Below are positions 20,700-44,336 of a DNA stretch of 64,000 nt, piece by piece. Origin of the DNA: Amoebidium appalachense (lineage: Eukaryota; Ichthyosporea); NCBI GenBank assembly GCA_963693365.1, contig CAVNZM010000001.1, positions 5,394,001 through 5,458,000 of the forward strand, given 5' to 3'. How positions within the stretch are numbered: position 1 is the stretch's first letter; every line of letters begins with the position of its first letter. The notes beneath the pieces are model-generated. The model did no database searches. It had not been told where the DNA came from and worked only from the letters and a program-made list of their open reading frames with translations. Made by a program: the position numbers and the translations under genes.

Positions 20700-21543
20700 G
20701 TTGACACAGCTGTTCTGAATCCTCCTAACAGTTATCCTCTCGATGCCATGCACTCTACAGCCTAAGTTTAGGGGTAGAAAACGTTGAGGCAGTAGACGTA
20801 CTACTCTATCTGCTTCCAAAGCTCAAACCGACCTCCACCGTCCCTCCACGGTGTGTCACCTAGCGTCAACTGCAGTTTCTCTGCTTGTAAACCGCCGCGG
20901 AATCCGCGAGTATGTATGTACAACCGTACAGCCTGAAGTGAACTTGTGACATTCCTCGCTTTTTTCAAAAGAGTTTGAAAAGGACTCAAGAATGTTGAAT
21001 CCATTGTTGATGTCGATTGGTGCTTTGTCATCTATTTACATTGCCTTATATGCCCAGAGATTCCAGGGGCAATAACTTAGCAAATTCGAAAGCAATTCGA
21101 AATGAGGTTTTTTGTATGGCTTCCGCACAGGGGTACAAAGAAGACAATATTCCTTATCAGCTCTGCAACTATATGAAGTTTTTGTTTGGTATTAACTGTT
21201 TATGATGAATTAGTATACACCTTTTATATGGTGTTTTATTGAGTAGTGATTGTGATATGTGACAGAGACGGCCGCGGCGCGTGTGTGTCTGAGGCGCGGC
21301 AAGGCGCAGGTTGGGTTCTAATTGGCGAAAGTCTAGTTTAGCATCGACCAATCGCAGTTATCGTTCGTGAACGCCAATCTGATCCGCAATCTCCTGCCCT
21401 TTACTAGAAAAAGCTGATTGGTGAGATCAGGAGTAGAACCATAAAAGGCTAAATGTCATGACACTGCAGGCTCGCAGGGTGAGTGTCACTGAGTGAGCTC
21501 GAGCTGACCTATCATGATGACCTGCGTGTGTTCAACTTTCGTG

Positions 21544-21579
<36 letters not shown>

Positions 21580-22467
21580 GTGTGTGTGCGTGCGTGTGTG
21601 TGTCACGTGTGCACATGTGTGCGTGTGCGCGCGTGTGTGTGTGCGTGCGTACACGTGTGTGTGTGCGTGTGCGTGTTAGCCAGCCCCCCCAACCCTCCTC
21701 TTCCCCCTTGGGTGTGTGTGTGTGTGTGTGTGCTTGTCAGGTGTGTATGTGTGTGTGTGTGTTGGGGGGGGGGGGGGGGGGGGGGGGGGGGAGGTAGCAG
21801 TCAACACACAGTTGCATAATGGCCCTCTATTATAATAATGCGTAATTATCGCATTAGGTAGCACACTGATCATGAATGCCAGCAGTATTACTGTCAGTGA
21901 GTATTTGGTGTATATACCCGTTGCATTACATTTCAGTATGTAACACCCCTTCTTGTGTTAGAAAGAAAAAGGAAGAAAGGATAATAAAAAGCACGAGAAG
22001 GTTACACAAGCACACATGTACACCTGTTCAATTACATAATAATATTTAGTACCGGGGCCTAAATCTTTTGTGGTAAAGTTCATGCCAACCCAGCTGTAAA
22101 CCAGATTTTTGAGCTCACAAACAAAAAAAACCAGCTCCTACTACAAGGTGCCACGGTGCTGGGCTACTTGCCAGATTATTTCATTATGAGTCGCACACAT
22201 TCGAAGAAGAAGGTCTCCAGAGAAAATTTGCAAATGCACAAATTCCTACTGTGCTGCTACTTGGACACAACATTGAGCATCAAAATACGCCAAACCGCAC
22301 CAGAAGCAATGTTGTTATCAATGGAAAAACAAAGACGAACCGAACTAAAAATTTTAAGCCTCGGTATATGAACACACAAATCCGACAGCCTGAGTATCAT
22401 AGTAGTCAACAATGTGGGACCTGGCACATGACACACGTTCCCCTTGCCGTGTATTGCCCTGGTTCTT
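20700..22467. other. Spacer between permease start and GRHPR 3' end
   Basis: Contains the permease upstream region with clustered CCAAT boxes (21016-21421), a (GT)n/poly(G) patch at 21548-21793, and AT-rich unique sequence at 21800-22440. No coding exon recognised. The GRHPR 3' UTR must lie just below 22468. Confidence 0.5.
21016..21421. promoter_or_regulatory. Array of CCAAT boxes upstream of the lactate permease
   Basis: Five CCAAT pentamers in 406 bases: ATTGG at 21016-21020, 21321-21325 and 21417-21421, CCAAT at 21348-21352 and 21374-21378. Four fall within 101 bases at spacings of about 27, 26 and 43. CCAAT is the NF-Y binding site, and arrays with near-regular spacing are common in NF-Y promoters. 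The nearest start is the minus-strand permease (ATG 20699). Function is inferred. Confidence 0.4.
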
Positions 22468-30458
<7,991 letters not shown>

Positions 30459-33106
30459 TGTGGCTAGCAGTCTCGCAGTGATTTGCCTGCTGCAAAGGCA
30501 CGGTCAGTCAGGACAGAAAGAAGGACATACGCGTGCTTAGAAAGAATTGTATGCTGCAAATAACAAGACATCCGGCCGAAAAACAGTAGAAACGAGGGAC
30601 ACAGAAGCCTGTCCTTAGAAGGGGGGGAGGAGGGGGAGTTTTCGTAAAACAATGCCGGCCAGTGACGCTGTGGGAGGAGCAGATGGAACGAGAGAGGGAA
30701 GGAGAAAAGGAGGGGAGATGGTGGCAGAGAGAAGAGAGAAGAGGAGAAGGGGAAGCGAGAAAGAAGGGGATTTGGGAATGCATGGGAAGGGGGGGGAGGG
30801 GGGGAGGGGGGGGGGGGGGGGGGGAGGGAGGGGGGGGGGGGGGACGAGATGCTGCTAAGAGAAGAGAGGGCAGGGCGATAGAGAAGGAAAGAGAGGAAGT
30901 GTGAGTGGGTGGGTGGGGGGGGAGGGGGAGAGAGGGAGGGACAGAAAGGGGAGCGAGAGAGAGACACAAGAGAGATGGGATTGAGGTCGGGAGTAGAGGG
31001 GGTTACGCGCACAGACACACACCTCGCTGCAGTGTGTCTGACCCTTAGCTGTGCTATCCGCCCACAGGTTCTTGCACAGCCAAACAGCACAGACCTCCCC
31101 GCCTGCATCGCGCCTGCCTGAACACAGGAAGAGAAAGAGTAACCGGCAGCTTACTTGAAATTCCCGTAATATTTAGCTACAGTTGCTGTACATAACCACT
31201 GAACGCTCGTATTCCGGCACAGGAACACTTTTGTGGCACCCTTTTGTTGTTTGTTTACTGGGCAACTTTGTCAGCTAGAACGGCGTGTTCCATGTCCTAA
31301 CCGCACTAATCAGATTGCTGGAACACACTGTGCCACATATGGAGTGACGTCACCCTCTCAGCCCAGACCCTCACACACACAAACAAGGAAAAAAAAAAGC
31401 TTCTTTGAAACACACAATGGTAAACTAAGCACGCAAGCAGAATTGAGCCCACAAAAACTTCTGTGCGTGCCTAATTGCATATATACAAGCGGTCTTACCA
31501 CTACAGCAATTTCACATTCTTGTAACAGTGCCCGCATCATATACTGCACGCTTGTATGCCTGTGTGTGTGGTATAAAACTGCGAGCCAACACAACACATG
31601 TACAGAGATCCGCACGTAAATCACTATGGAGGCGGCTAAGCCGACAGATGTACACACTTGCTGTCATCGGGCACACACCCGTGTGGCTGTGCACACCTTG
31701 CACGTAAGTGCTCACGACATCAACATGGTGGGAACCGTTATAGTATTCTAATGTAGTGGAAGTGGCGTGTGAAGGCAGGACACAGTAACGAACATAGAGA
31801 AAGGACATGAGTGACATTCACGTGCCACAGCGTGATGTTCCAATTGTGCCCTGCTCAGCCTGACCCCGTAACGGTTATGTGGATCACGGTTCGGCCAGCA
31901 AGGATATTTTGGGGTAGGAAGCACGTGCAGAGAGGTGAAGAGAGAGCAGTGCATGGTGTTATCTTTCGCGGCCGGTAGCTAACTGTGTACATAGAAGAAT
32001 CTGGAGTACTAGGCAGGGATGAGCGAGATGAAAGCGGGCGATTCACCGTAGAGGAGCCAAAAGGCCGTAGGTGCACGCGTAGGGGCGGATGTGAGGGGAC
32101 AAGAGGGCAGTAAACGTCTTTGCCTCCCAAACAACAATCCGCTATTGCTGCCAAGGACTGGAAATTATGGGCGCTAGAAATAACGGGGGCAAATGGGGCC
32201 TGGTGCTTGTGTCTGCGGAAGGTGAAGGCAGGTAAATTAAATGGGAACCTTTCTTGACGGGAGAACTGATTGACTATTCCAATACTCTTCACATGCAAAA
32301 AACCGCTTATTACCTCGTACTTACCAGTTTGGTATAGGTAAACCTATTGCTCACGACGGCCTCCTTATCGGCAAGATGGCCTGTGGAAGCCTGGCTCAAT
32401 CCAAAACATTATCGTGTATCGCATGCACCTGTGCTTGCCAAACATGAATCTTGACTGCAAAGTGATATTGACTTAATGCTCATATAAATGATCGTGGAAT
32501 CTATATTTTTGGTGTCACTCCAAAACATCATATGCACTTGTTTTCGCATTGATAAGAACCATGGCCACAAAAACTACACACAAGAACCAGGCCACAGTAA
32601 TTACACACAAGATGTACTGCACATCAGTACATGGTAGCTACTAGACGTACTCAGTGATGTAGTGTAAAAAGCTTGGCTCACACGAGTGACCATAATGTAG
32701 TATACACAGTGTAGTCTTACAAAACGTAATACTTGCTCTTTGATGTCTATGGGGCACAGGTTGGTGACGTCACGTATTGAGGACTAAATTTAAGGTCTTA
32801 GCTCACAAGCATCCCAAGGCTAAGCGGAACAAATTGTACTGCAGTGACCTCGCACTCGGCATGCTAGCATTGAAAGTGAACTAACTTATGCACACACTCT
32901 CAACCTGAGATACTTCAGTGTAGTTGCTGCTGTGTGCATGTCCATATGTGCGTGACTGGGTAGTTGCTTATTTCTGATGTTAACTCGTTATAAAACCACG
33001 GCCACACATCCCACGCAGATCACTTCACTCTACTCCCCCGCCCCCCCCTCCCCCTCCCCCTCCTTCACCGGCTCACCTTGTGGACCTTTTTTTGCGCAAC
33101 TTGAAG
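30459..33106. other. Intergenic region between divergent genes (GRHPR minus, small membrane protein plus)
   Basis: 30.5-31.0 kb is GA-rich (plus strand) with G tracts. 31.1-33.0 kb is unique sequence without microsatellites. It contains two perfect TGACGTCA (CRE/AP-1-type) palindromes at 31345-31352 and 32765-32772. No coding exon recognised. As the shared upstream region of divergently transcribed genes it may hold both promoters. Confidence 0.5.
32988..32995 (+). promoter_or_regulatory. TATA-box-like TTATAAAA
   Basis: Located 112 bases upstream of the ATG at 33107, at a plausible distance for a short 5' UTR. No mapped start site is available. Confidence 0.35.
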
Positions 33107-35215
33107 ATGACTCAACGCACAACCAACCCAGCGCTAGTGGGCTGGAATGACCTTGGGCTGCCTCTGATGGAACAGTTCTTCCGCGAGGCAAATAGGATGG
33201 TTATTGGTGCTTCGCTGGCAACCGTGGCTACTGTAGGTGCGTACACGTGAGGGGAGAAATGTTTAATGTGAAGTGCGTAGCGGATGGGGATGGGTGGGAT
33301 TTCAATGATAGAAATTGCAAGGCGAAAGGTTTGAGGGAGGCTAATGTAGAAAGGTGCGCGCGTGGGTGCGTGGGTGCATTCGTACCTGTGTGCGTGTGTG
33401 TATACGACTGCGTGTCTGTGTGCCTGCGTGCGTGTGTGTATGTGTGTCCGCGTGTGCGTGTGTGTGCGTGTGTGTGTGTGCACGCGTGCACGCGTCTGTG
33501 TGTTCGTGGTTGTGTGTGTATGCAGACACGCATCTGTGCGCGCGTTGCTGGATGCTTCTATGCGGCTTGCGCGTGTGCCTGCTATGCGCAAGCGTGGGCG
33601 GACGGGCCTGCATGTCTGTATACTTAAAAGCGCGATTGCGGGGGGCCGGGCAGGGCGGGGGGTGGGAGGGGGGGGGGGGGGGGAGGAGGGTTGAGCACAT
33701 CAAACATCGCATACGTGCGCGCATTAACATGCGAATGCGCGTGTGTCGGCACGGGTGCCTTGTGTGCATGTCTAGGTGTGCAGGTGTTCGGACATGTACG
33801 TGCATGGATGTTTGCTGCGGTCGTGTTTATGCATGTTTCCGGCATGTGGAGACTTCTGTGTGTGTGCTGGTGGGCGGCGAGGAGGGGGCGGCGGCCGGGG
33901 GGGCGGGGGGGGGGGGGAGGGGAGAGGGGGGGGGGGGGAAGGGGGGAGACGTGCAGAGGCGCAGGTGGATTCATCATATGTTGAATGGGCTACTCTTTAT
34001 AACAGTGTCACGGATCGTGACTATAGAGTATAGGAAGAATGTGTGTGGCATGAGGCAACGTCCTGCTGCACATTGCTTTTATCCGTTCGTGTCTTTACGC
34101 AGGATTTTTTTTTTTTTGCCACGCTTAGGTTAAGGATAGGGGGAAGGGGGGATGCAAGATGGAGAAAATGTGCTGTCGAGGGTAGGGAATAGAGTTCAAC
34201 AGGTGGTGGTAGTGAGTTTATGTGCGTGCGTTTGGTTATGTGTATGTGTGTGCGTGCGTGTGTGCGCGTTTTGATTTTGGTTTCTGTGTTTTGTTTGTGT
34301 GTGTGTGTGTGTGTCTGTGTGGGTGGGTGTGGGTGGTGGGTGTGGGTGTGGGTGTGGGTGTGTGTTTTGGGGCTGGGGTCTTCAGGGGCAATAAAACGGA
34401 GAAAAAAAATATAGAAAAGAAATATGGGGAAAGGGGGAATTAAGGGAAAATAATAGAACGAAAGGAAACAGGTCCATACCCGTCCCCCCCCCCCCCCCCC
34501 CCCCTCCTCCTCCTCCTCCTGCCCGGTTTCTTGTTTTTTCTTATGGTCACTGACTGGGGGGTGTATTGCAGGGGTGGCTGTAATTTCATATCGCACTTTC
34601 AGAGGCAAGGGCCCACGGAGACTGACAAGGTGGCCACCAGGTATGTTCCTTCCTATTCCTTCTCCTTTTGGATGATTTCCCCCTCCCCCCCCCCCCCGGC
34701 GGAGGGAGGGGGAAGGGGGGGGGGGGGGGGGGGGGAGTTGGTAGTGGTGGTGGTGGGGGGGGGGGGGGGAGGGGAGGGGGGGGGGGGGGGGGGGGGAGCA
34801 GTTTTTTGAGCAGCAGATACTCATTTTGGTGACTTCTCTGGCAAACTCTGGTGCGGTGTTTGAACGACATTCAGTTATAGTGCATATCTGTAGGTTTTTT
34901 CACGAGACTATTTATACCTAGATATTAGTGCACCATATTTAAACTGCAGATGTATTGCATTTTGGGGGGGGGGAGATTGTTCATGTTGCTCTTTGAACAA
35001 CCTCTACATACCCGATGCAGTCTTTTTCCCTCCTCGAGCCTCATGGCCAGGCATGCGGGTGTTGTTTCTGATGCTATCATAGGCAGTTATAGGCGATCGG
35101 GTTATATTAAGCTCTCCCTGTTAGTCCCTGATCTATATTTGGTGCAGGCATGTGGAGGGCCAACAATCTTGTGTCGGGATTGGATGCAGCAACACCGGGC
35201 AACTGTGTGCAAAAG
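33107..35215 (+). CDS. Start of a small unidentified membrane-protein gene (3 exons, 89 codons seen)
   Basis: Exons 33107-33236, 34572-34640 and 35148-35215, with matching phases (1, 1, 0) and donors G/GTGCGT, CAG/GTATGT and AAG/GTGAGT. The protein starts [18 protein letters not shown] and has one hydrophobic helix (about residues 31-50, [18 protein letters not shown]) followed by a basic segment ([16 protein letters not shown]), the pattern of a single-pass protein with a positive cytosolic or matrix side. I do not recognise the family. The 3' end is unresolved: exon 3 ends in phase 0. Joining straight to an acceptor at 36855 would add 12 codons and a stop (101 residues); a 27-base exon at 36089-36115 is also possible. 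A TATA-like box lies 112 bases upstream. Confidence 0.55.
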
Positions 35216-35328
35216 GTGAGTGACGTAGGTGCACGTGATATGTGGATGCTGATTGGTGGAAATGAGAGACTGGGCGTGAACATGTTAGGGCAGTGGGTGG
35301 TGCTGGGGTGGGGGTGTGGTGGTGGTGG

Positions 35329-35363
<35 letters not shown>

Positions 35364-35453
35364 TGTGTGTTTGGGGGGGGGGGGGGGGGGGGGACTCAAA
35401 TGAGTATTTGTGTGCCCGTATCTGTTCCTGTGTGGCTGTGTTATGCATTTGTG

Positions 35454-35490
<37 letters not shown>

Positions 35491-35727
35491 GCGTGTGTGT
35501 GTGTGTGTTTGGGGGAGGGGGGGATAGGGGAGGGAGGGGGGAAGCGGGAGTACACGTGGTGAGTGTGCGTACACGTGTATGTGTGTCCGTGGGTGTGGGT
35601 GTCCGTGCGTTTTGGGGTGGATATGTAGGAAATCTGATTGGATGTGTGGGTTGTAAGAGCGTGTGATCTGTGGGTGGGTAGTGGGGTTTGGGGCCTTTTT
35701 TTTCTTTCTTTTTTTTCCCTTGATTTT

Positions 35728-35765
<38 letters not shown>

Positions 35766-35874
35766 TCTTTTTGTCTTTGCTGTTGTTGTCGTCGTCGTTG
35801 TACATGCTGTTATTGTGTTTGTGTGCTTCTAGGTGTCTTTCTGTGTGTGTGTGTGCATGTGCGTGCGTGCGTGC

Positions 35875-35977
<103 letters not shown>

Positions 35978-36856
35978 TGTTACTAATGATACGGTGGGGC
36001 ACCAGGTGCATATGAGGTGAGGAGCATGTTTGCGGTGCAAGATGGCATCTTAGAGTGAGTTCTTTATCGGTGCCGGCAGACATCAGGATGATTGTCCGAC
36101 GGGCAGTCTGAAGGTTGAATTGGTTGAGGTGGGGACATGTGCGAAGGCAGTATACAAATCAAATGGGCCCTTTCTTGTACTACGTTCGGATGCATGGGGC
36201 ATCGACGAAAACACATCTTTGTTCTTTTACAATACTAAAGACATATACACTCAATCCTATCTCATGCAATTGCCTATCTTCATGGTTTTTTGATATTTGC
36301 CGGTTGTTGTAACGGGCGTCGCCATTATGCATATAGGCAATTTGTCAGTCATTTACTCTCGAAGGCAATTTTCGATTTAGGAACATACCAGTGTCTTACC
36401 TGGTATATTGGTAACATTAGAATATATGTAGAAAGAGGTAACAATTTGCTACTGAATATTTATGTCGGTTACATATATGTTACCAATTTTAGTATTAGTA
36501 GTTCCCGAATGTGTCTGATGTGCACGAACCCATTCTCAATATGGATTTTCAAGTTGAGGTGGGGTGGTGGTCGCCAGGGGAGGATTGTGTAGTGCATATG
36601 TTCTCGATGATATAATCGGGTGTATTCTCTGAGAGGGGGAGCTACATTCGTGGTCTTTCGTCTTCATTTTTCTTTTGACCTCCGGGGGGTTTTTTTCGGG
36701 GGGGAGGGGGGGGGGGGGGGGGGGGGGGGGGGAGGGAGGGTAGGAAAAGGGGGGGTATGGCTTGCTTGTTTGTTATGTGTACTCTGAAGGTGCATCTGGT
36801 CATTAGACTTGGGGCCAGCTATTAATAACGTGTCACCCGCTGTTTTCTTTCATAGT

Positions 36857-37074
36857 TGGCTTCGTATGGTACGTGCAAACATGCATGTACATAGCCACCC
36901 AGAACAGTACAAGCAAGTCCCCGCTGGCATGCGTTGGCGGTGCCAGGATAACAACCAGAATTTTGGCCCTAGACTTGTTCTCCCCCCCCCCCCCCTCTCC
37001 CCTCCCCCCTCCTCCAGACTTATTATGTTGCTTCCCCCCCCCCCCAAAAAAAAAAAAAAAAAAAAAAAAAAAGG

Positions 37075-37110
<36 letters not shown>

Positions 37111-37268
37111 ATAAACCACGAGGTGTACATGTGGTGCCGGTGAATATTATTGACAGTTCGAGGCCGAAGCGGCCGAATACCACACCATATACATGTGCAG
37201 GTGCCCATGTTACAACTGCAGTGAGGCATTGTGGAATCCAATGTGGACCAGCCACTGGCATGAAAGGT
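36857..37268 (+). other. Two possible exons of unknown gene
   Basis: 36857-36978 follows a TTTCATAG acceptor and ends at a possible GTTCTC donor with C tract after it. One frame reads HSHPEQYKQVPAGMRWRCQD; a second frame is also open. 37119-37268 reads VHVVPVNIIDSSRPKRP and later CGIQCGPATGMK before a possible GTTTTT donor, with a (CA)n array just before it. Spacing and repeat placement look like the exons elsewhere here, but frame and gene assignment cannot be fixed and no family is recognised. Confidence 0.25.
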
Positions 37269-37933
37269 TTTTATTATGAATGCGAGTCCATGTCAGGTCT
37301 CGCCCTATAGAAGCACTTTAACGTATTGGCAGAGCTCCGAGACAAATTTTAAAGCATCCCCCCGGCCCCCCCCCCCCCCCCCCCCCCCCCGGCGCCCCCG
37401 CCCCCGCCCCGAGGCTCACTCGAGCTCCCCAAACATTTGCAGCACGAGACCTCATCTAGGACACGGCGGGTGTGCCACTCACACACAAACACATGCAAGC
37501 GCATACGTGACACCCATGCACACACGCCAGGTACGTGCATGGCATCATTCAAAGGCACAATGCAACTTCCTTGGTTTTCAAGGTGGTCTTCATCCCCCCC
37601 CCCCCCCCCTTGCCCCCCCAAACTTCTAATATTGCAAGTACTATCAGAAGGTGCTATAGACAAAATTCCCAACGAATATATAGGTCAGCCCCCTGGCAGC
37701 CGGAGGGGTCAGGAGGAACCACCCGGGGGGGGGGGGGGGGGGGGGGGGAGGGGGGGGGGGGGGGGGGGGAGGGGGGGGTTGCTTGCCGATGCAAGTCCTA
37801 GGTTGTGGGTGAGTAGAAGATGTTGGTGTTTTTGGTTGCATAGGCTCAGTGCTTTGGATTAACCAATATTATCCCAAGAGCAACCGACGTGCTACTGGGG
37901 GTGGGAGTGGGTGGGTGGGTGGGGGGCTTCGTC

Positions 37934-38095
37934 ATGGCTCCTTCTCCAATCTCCCGTCAAAATAAACTCGATAGCGAGCGTGGAAGGGGTCGTCAAAGCC
38001 ACTTCGGCTGTGTGGCCGTAGGGAGCATGGTTAGTGCCATTCAGTGGCGCATATACAGACACAGGAACATAAGGGGCACCACGTGTGTGAAGTAG
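37934..38095 (+). CDS. Small ORF (53 aa), unidentified
   Basis: Starts MAPSPISRQNKLDSERGRGR, then a short hydrophobic piece (CVAVGSMVSAIQW) and a basic tail with stop. It could be the last exon of an upstream plus-strand gene or a chance ORF. No family recognised. Confidence 0.2.
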   Translation: MAPSPISRQNKLDSERGRGRQSHFGCVAVGSMVSAIQWRIYRHRNIRGTTCVK

Positions 38096-38213
38096 GTGGT
38101 TTGACAAGAAAGGAGGGAGGTTGAGGGAGGAGGAGGGAGCGACAGTAGCAAAATGTAGCGTGTGCGCGCTTGTGTAGTGTTTGGGGGCAGGGGATGGGGG
38201 GGGGGTGGGGGGG

Positions 38214-38480
38214 TTTGAATGCGTCAAAAAGTACGAAGTACACAAGAACAAACGGATAACACGATGCAGAATGCAAGCCATACATAAAGAGTATGCATAA
38301 AAAGCAGAGCCCATCCTCAGGGGGGGCCCACGTCATCCACAGTACCCGAGTTTCGACCTATTCACCTCGTTAACGAAACCCAACTCAGATACTGTTTCAC
38401 TTGAACATGGGTAGGTCACCCGTCTTGATCAGAGACGAGCAGGGTTGCTTATGCAGGCAAGGGCAGTGGGAAAGGCCGGG
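38214..38480 (-). repeat. SINE-like interspersed repeat, copy A
   Basis: Reverse complement of copies B, C and D, with few mismatches over about 265 bases. In its own sense it ends TTTTTGACGCATTCAAA followed by a C-rich tract, as the others do. It starts at AAAGGCCGGG, so it lacks the first about 75 bases present in B and D. With D it shares the variants CTACCCATG and GAGGTGAATAGG. Confidence 0.9.
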
Positions 38481-38858
38481 TATGAACAAGGAGGAATAAC
38501 GGGGAAAGGTGAACACACAAAAATAGGATAGTACAAACATAGGATAGCAAGATTTAGAAAGGGGAAGGGACGGCCATGCATTTCCTTGAACAACGATTGT
38601 GTAAATATAGCCCCCCCGTTTTCCCGATTCTCCCCCCCCTCCCCCCACACCCCCTCCCCCCCCAATCGGGGAAAAAAAAGAAAGGAAGAAAGAAAAAGAA
38701 AAAGAAAACAAGTGAAGGAAGAGGAAAAGAACGAAAGAGAGAAAGAGACACCGAGACAACACTATAACCACATTACAATTTTCAGCCCTGGTTTCAGCCA
38801 CACCTTAATCCGTATTTTTCAATGCCAATGTGAAATTCTTGCGTAATATTGTGGTTTC

Positions 38859-41602
<2,744 letters not shown>

Positions 41603-43222
41603 GCTTGTGTGTGTCTGGGTGCTATCAGAGTGGGGAAAATCCTTCTCGAAAGTTTTTTCTCTGTGTAACTGCAACGGAAAGGGGTTTAGTTTCTTCCCCC
41701 TTTGTATCGAAAAGGAGTACTGACTGGTTTGGTATACCTGTGCAGGTGAGCTTTTCAGTTTATCCATGCACCTATGAAATACACGTGGCACAGAAATACT
41801 GGTCACAGTTACTAAGGTATCGGTGTTCACTACCTTCGTCTGTTTGGGTACAAGAGCGAAAGAACGGGAGAGTCTAACCGTGTGAAGTTTTCGTGCTCTA
41901 CTGGTGTTGCACTTTTAGTGTGACAGGAGCACAAACCTAAGGCGACTCAGGGTAAAGCGCGCTTCTAGCCGCCAAAGGGAATCTGTGCGGATCAGTGAAC
42001 GTCTTTTTGTATCTTTATTGGCCAGTCTGTGATCTGTGGCTGAAGTAAAGTTTATGGTAGCAACAGCTAGTGCTATACTGCAAAACAGCGTGTTTACGCA
42101 AGGGCTATGGGTTTATTTTCGACTTCTATGCACGCAACCCCATTCAAAACCATACCCCCCCCCCCCCCCCCCCCCCCCCCCCCTGCTTCCCATCTCTAAC
42201 CCCTGCATCCACCTGTCCCCCCAACTCCCCCCCCCCCCCCCCCCCCCCCCCCACATCCCATACTCCTCCGCACCCTCACACACCTCCCAGGCCCGCCCTT
42301 CCTTTCCCGCACCTATATTCCATCAATGGTTCTAAGCGTGTCACCCCCTTACGCTCCTACTTCAACAACCACCACCATCCCCACAACAGCAACGACCTCC
42401 TCCTCGAATGATTCACTTCTACTACCAACATCACCAAAACGAGTGCAAAAGATGGCAACGACCATCGCCAAAACAACAATAAGACGAACCGTTCCCTTCA
42501 CTTTTCACACATCGAACTTCATTGGGGCCGGTAGGCTCCTTTCTACTCCACGAGATCAAATAGGAGTAGGGTTCGAAAGATCCGGACGTGGAGGAGGGGA
42601 GGGGAGGGGAGGCCGGGGTAGCTGCGAATATATGCGATTTGATTGGCTAATGGGAGGAGGGTAAACGATAAAAACGCTTTTGCCCAATCGCTGACATGGA
42701 TTTTGAAGAGCAAATAAGTGGGTGTTTATAGCCCCGATAACGAACGGAGAACGGATACCGGGGACAAATACTGTAATTTGAACTTCTGGGGTGCAAAGTT
42801 TGACTTCTTTGGGGGTCTCTAAATGCGCTTAGAGACATTACGTCTATCTCGGTACCAATTGTCTAGATTGTTGCGCTGTTTGCAGAGAGCGCGGCAATAC
42901 GTTTTGGGCAGCCATGGCACGTTACCACCCAGTAAAACGTAACGGGGGCACTCAGTAAACGTACTGAATTCGAAACAAACCAAGCACACTTCTTTTCAAA
43001 AGTACTTCGCGTAGCCTGTCACCTACTGAGGTGACTCGTATTTTTCCTTACACACACAGCGAACGGGACCGTAGAGCCGCCGCGAGAGAAAGCATGCACG
43101 CGGTCGCGAGAGTGTAAGGAAAAATAGAGGCGAACGTGAAGTTCAAAGCAGCCCAGGCACCGTCAGTACGTGCCAGTCACGTAGCCACGTAACGGCGTTG
43201 TTGAGTCATTTGCCCACACAAT
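41603..43222. other. Intergenic region between divergent genes (2H phosphoesterase minus, secreted protein plus)
   Basis: Unique sequence apart from C tracts at 42158-42183 and 42227-42252. It has CCAAT boxes in opposite orientations at 42642-42646 (ATTGG) and 42684-42688. No exon recognised. It probably holds both promoters. Confidence 0.5.
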
Positions 43223-43841
43223 ATGGGTTCCCGCAAGGTTGGTTCTGGTAGTGGAATGAGGACCTGGCAGGTCGTTCTGCTCCTGTTTGCTGTTGCCCTG
43301 GGTGCACAGGTGTGTATATGTGCATATTCCTGCCATGCATATGCATGACCTGCTGCCGGAATTCTTACCTGTGCTGCATGTGCGAACAGTTGGTGTTATA
43401 TTGGCGCTGTTGTTCTTTCTTTATCTTCGTTTTCGTTTGCTTTAAAACTACAAAATTGCTGACATGCTTTTACTGTCAACTGTTTTCTCCCATCCTTATA
43501 ATTCTAAAACTGTTTGTTTTCGCACATGTACGTATACACCACAGCTGTCGTTTCAAGGTCAGTTTTCAATTAAGGAGGCAGGTGACACCCAAGAAAGCCT
43601 TGATCTAAATGATAACCTTCCTGCCGGCCTAAATTCTGCTACGCAACAGCCGCTAGAAGCCCTTTATGCAGGCCAGATGCCATGGCAGCCCTTGCCAGGA
43701 GATGCAGGTGGGGTGGTGGGTCCACAGGTCGCGGAGGATTGGGTGGCTGAGGGCAATTACGACATCGAGGCCGCAGCTTCATTTGTTTCCGACAACAGAA
43801 ACGAAGAAGGGGCGCAGCACCCATGGAGTGACCCTGCACTG
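43223..43841 (+). CDS. Start of an unidentified secreted-protein gene (2 exons, 128 codons seen)
   Basis: Exon 1 at 43223-43309 encodes a clear signal peptide: basic start MGSRKVGSGSGMRTW, hydrophobic core VVLLLFAVALG, likely cleavage after GAQ. Exon 2 at 43545-43841 (phase 0 in and out) encodes an acidic, Pro/Gly/Gln-rich segment with no recognised domain (QGQFSIKEAGDTQ, ALYAGQMPWQPLPG, EDWVAEGNYDIEAAASF). Its donor CTG/GTATGT is followed within 15 bases by a poly(C) tract. Later exons were not identified: (CA)n arrays fill 43.9-45.05 kb, and the next coding sequence is a PIF1-like helicase, which I treat as separate. An acceptor at 45138 would be phase-compatible, so a fusion cannot be excluded. 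Confidence 0.6.
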
Positions 43842-43852
43842 GTATGTGATGT

Positions 43853-43887
<35 letters not shown>

Positions 43888-44127
43888 TGTCCCGAACGCC
43901 CGCACACTGCACGCACTGCCACACCACCATGCACATACGCAGGCACAAACCAATAGCAGGCACGCACACATGTACATATGCAGTGTCACCTGCCAGTGCA
44001 CATGCGCGCACACACACCGTTAAACTTTGTGTGCACACTGTCCTGCACACTCACAGACACACGCGCATACACACGTACACGCACAGTATGGCACACACAA
44101 ACACACACACACACACGCACAAGCACG

Positions 44128-44168
<41 letters not shown>

Positions 44169-44305
44169 GTGTACACCCACACACCCACACACACACAGTG
44201 TCACACACACACACACACACTGGCACACGCATGCACACACACACTGTATGACGAGGATTCACACCAATCCGCCACCCCCTCCCCCCCCACCCTTACCCAC
44301 CTCCC

Positions 44306-44336
<31 letters not shown>

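Noticed and set aside
34531-34640. Alternative frame for exon 2 of the 33107 gene ([12 protein letters not shown])
   Set aside because: It does not join in phase to exon 1; the frame giving [16 protein letters not shown] fits both neighbours.
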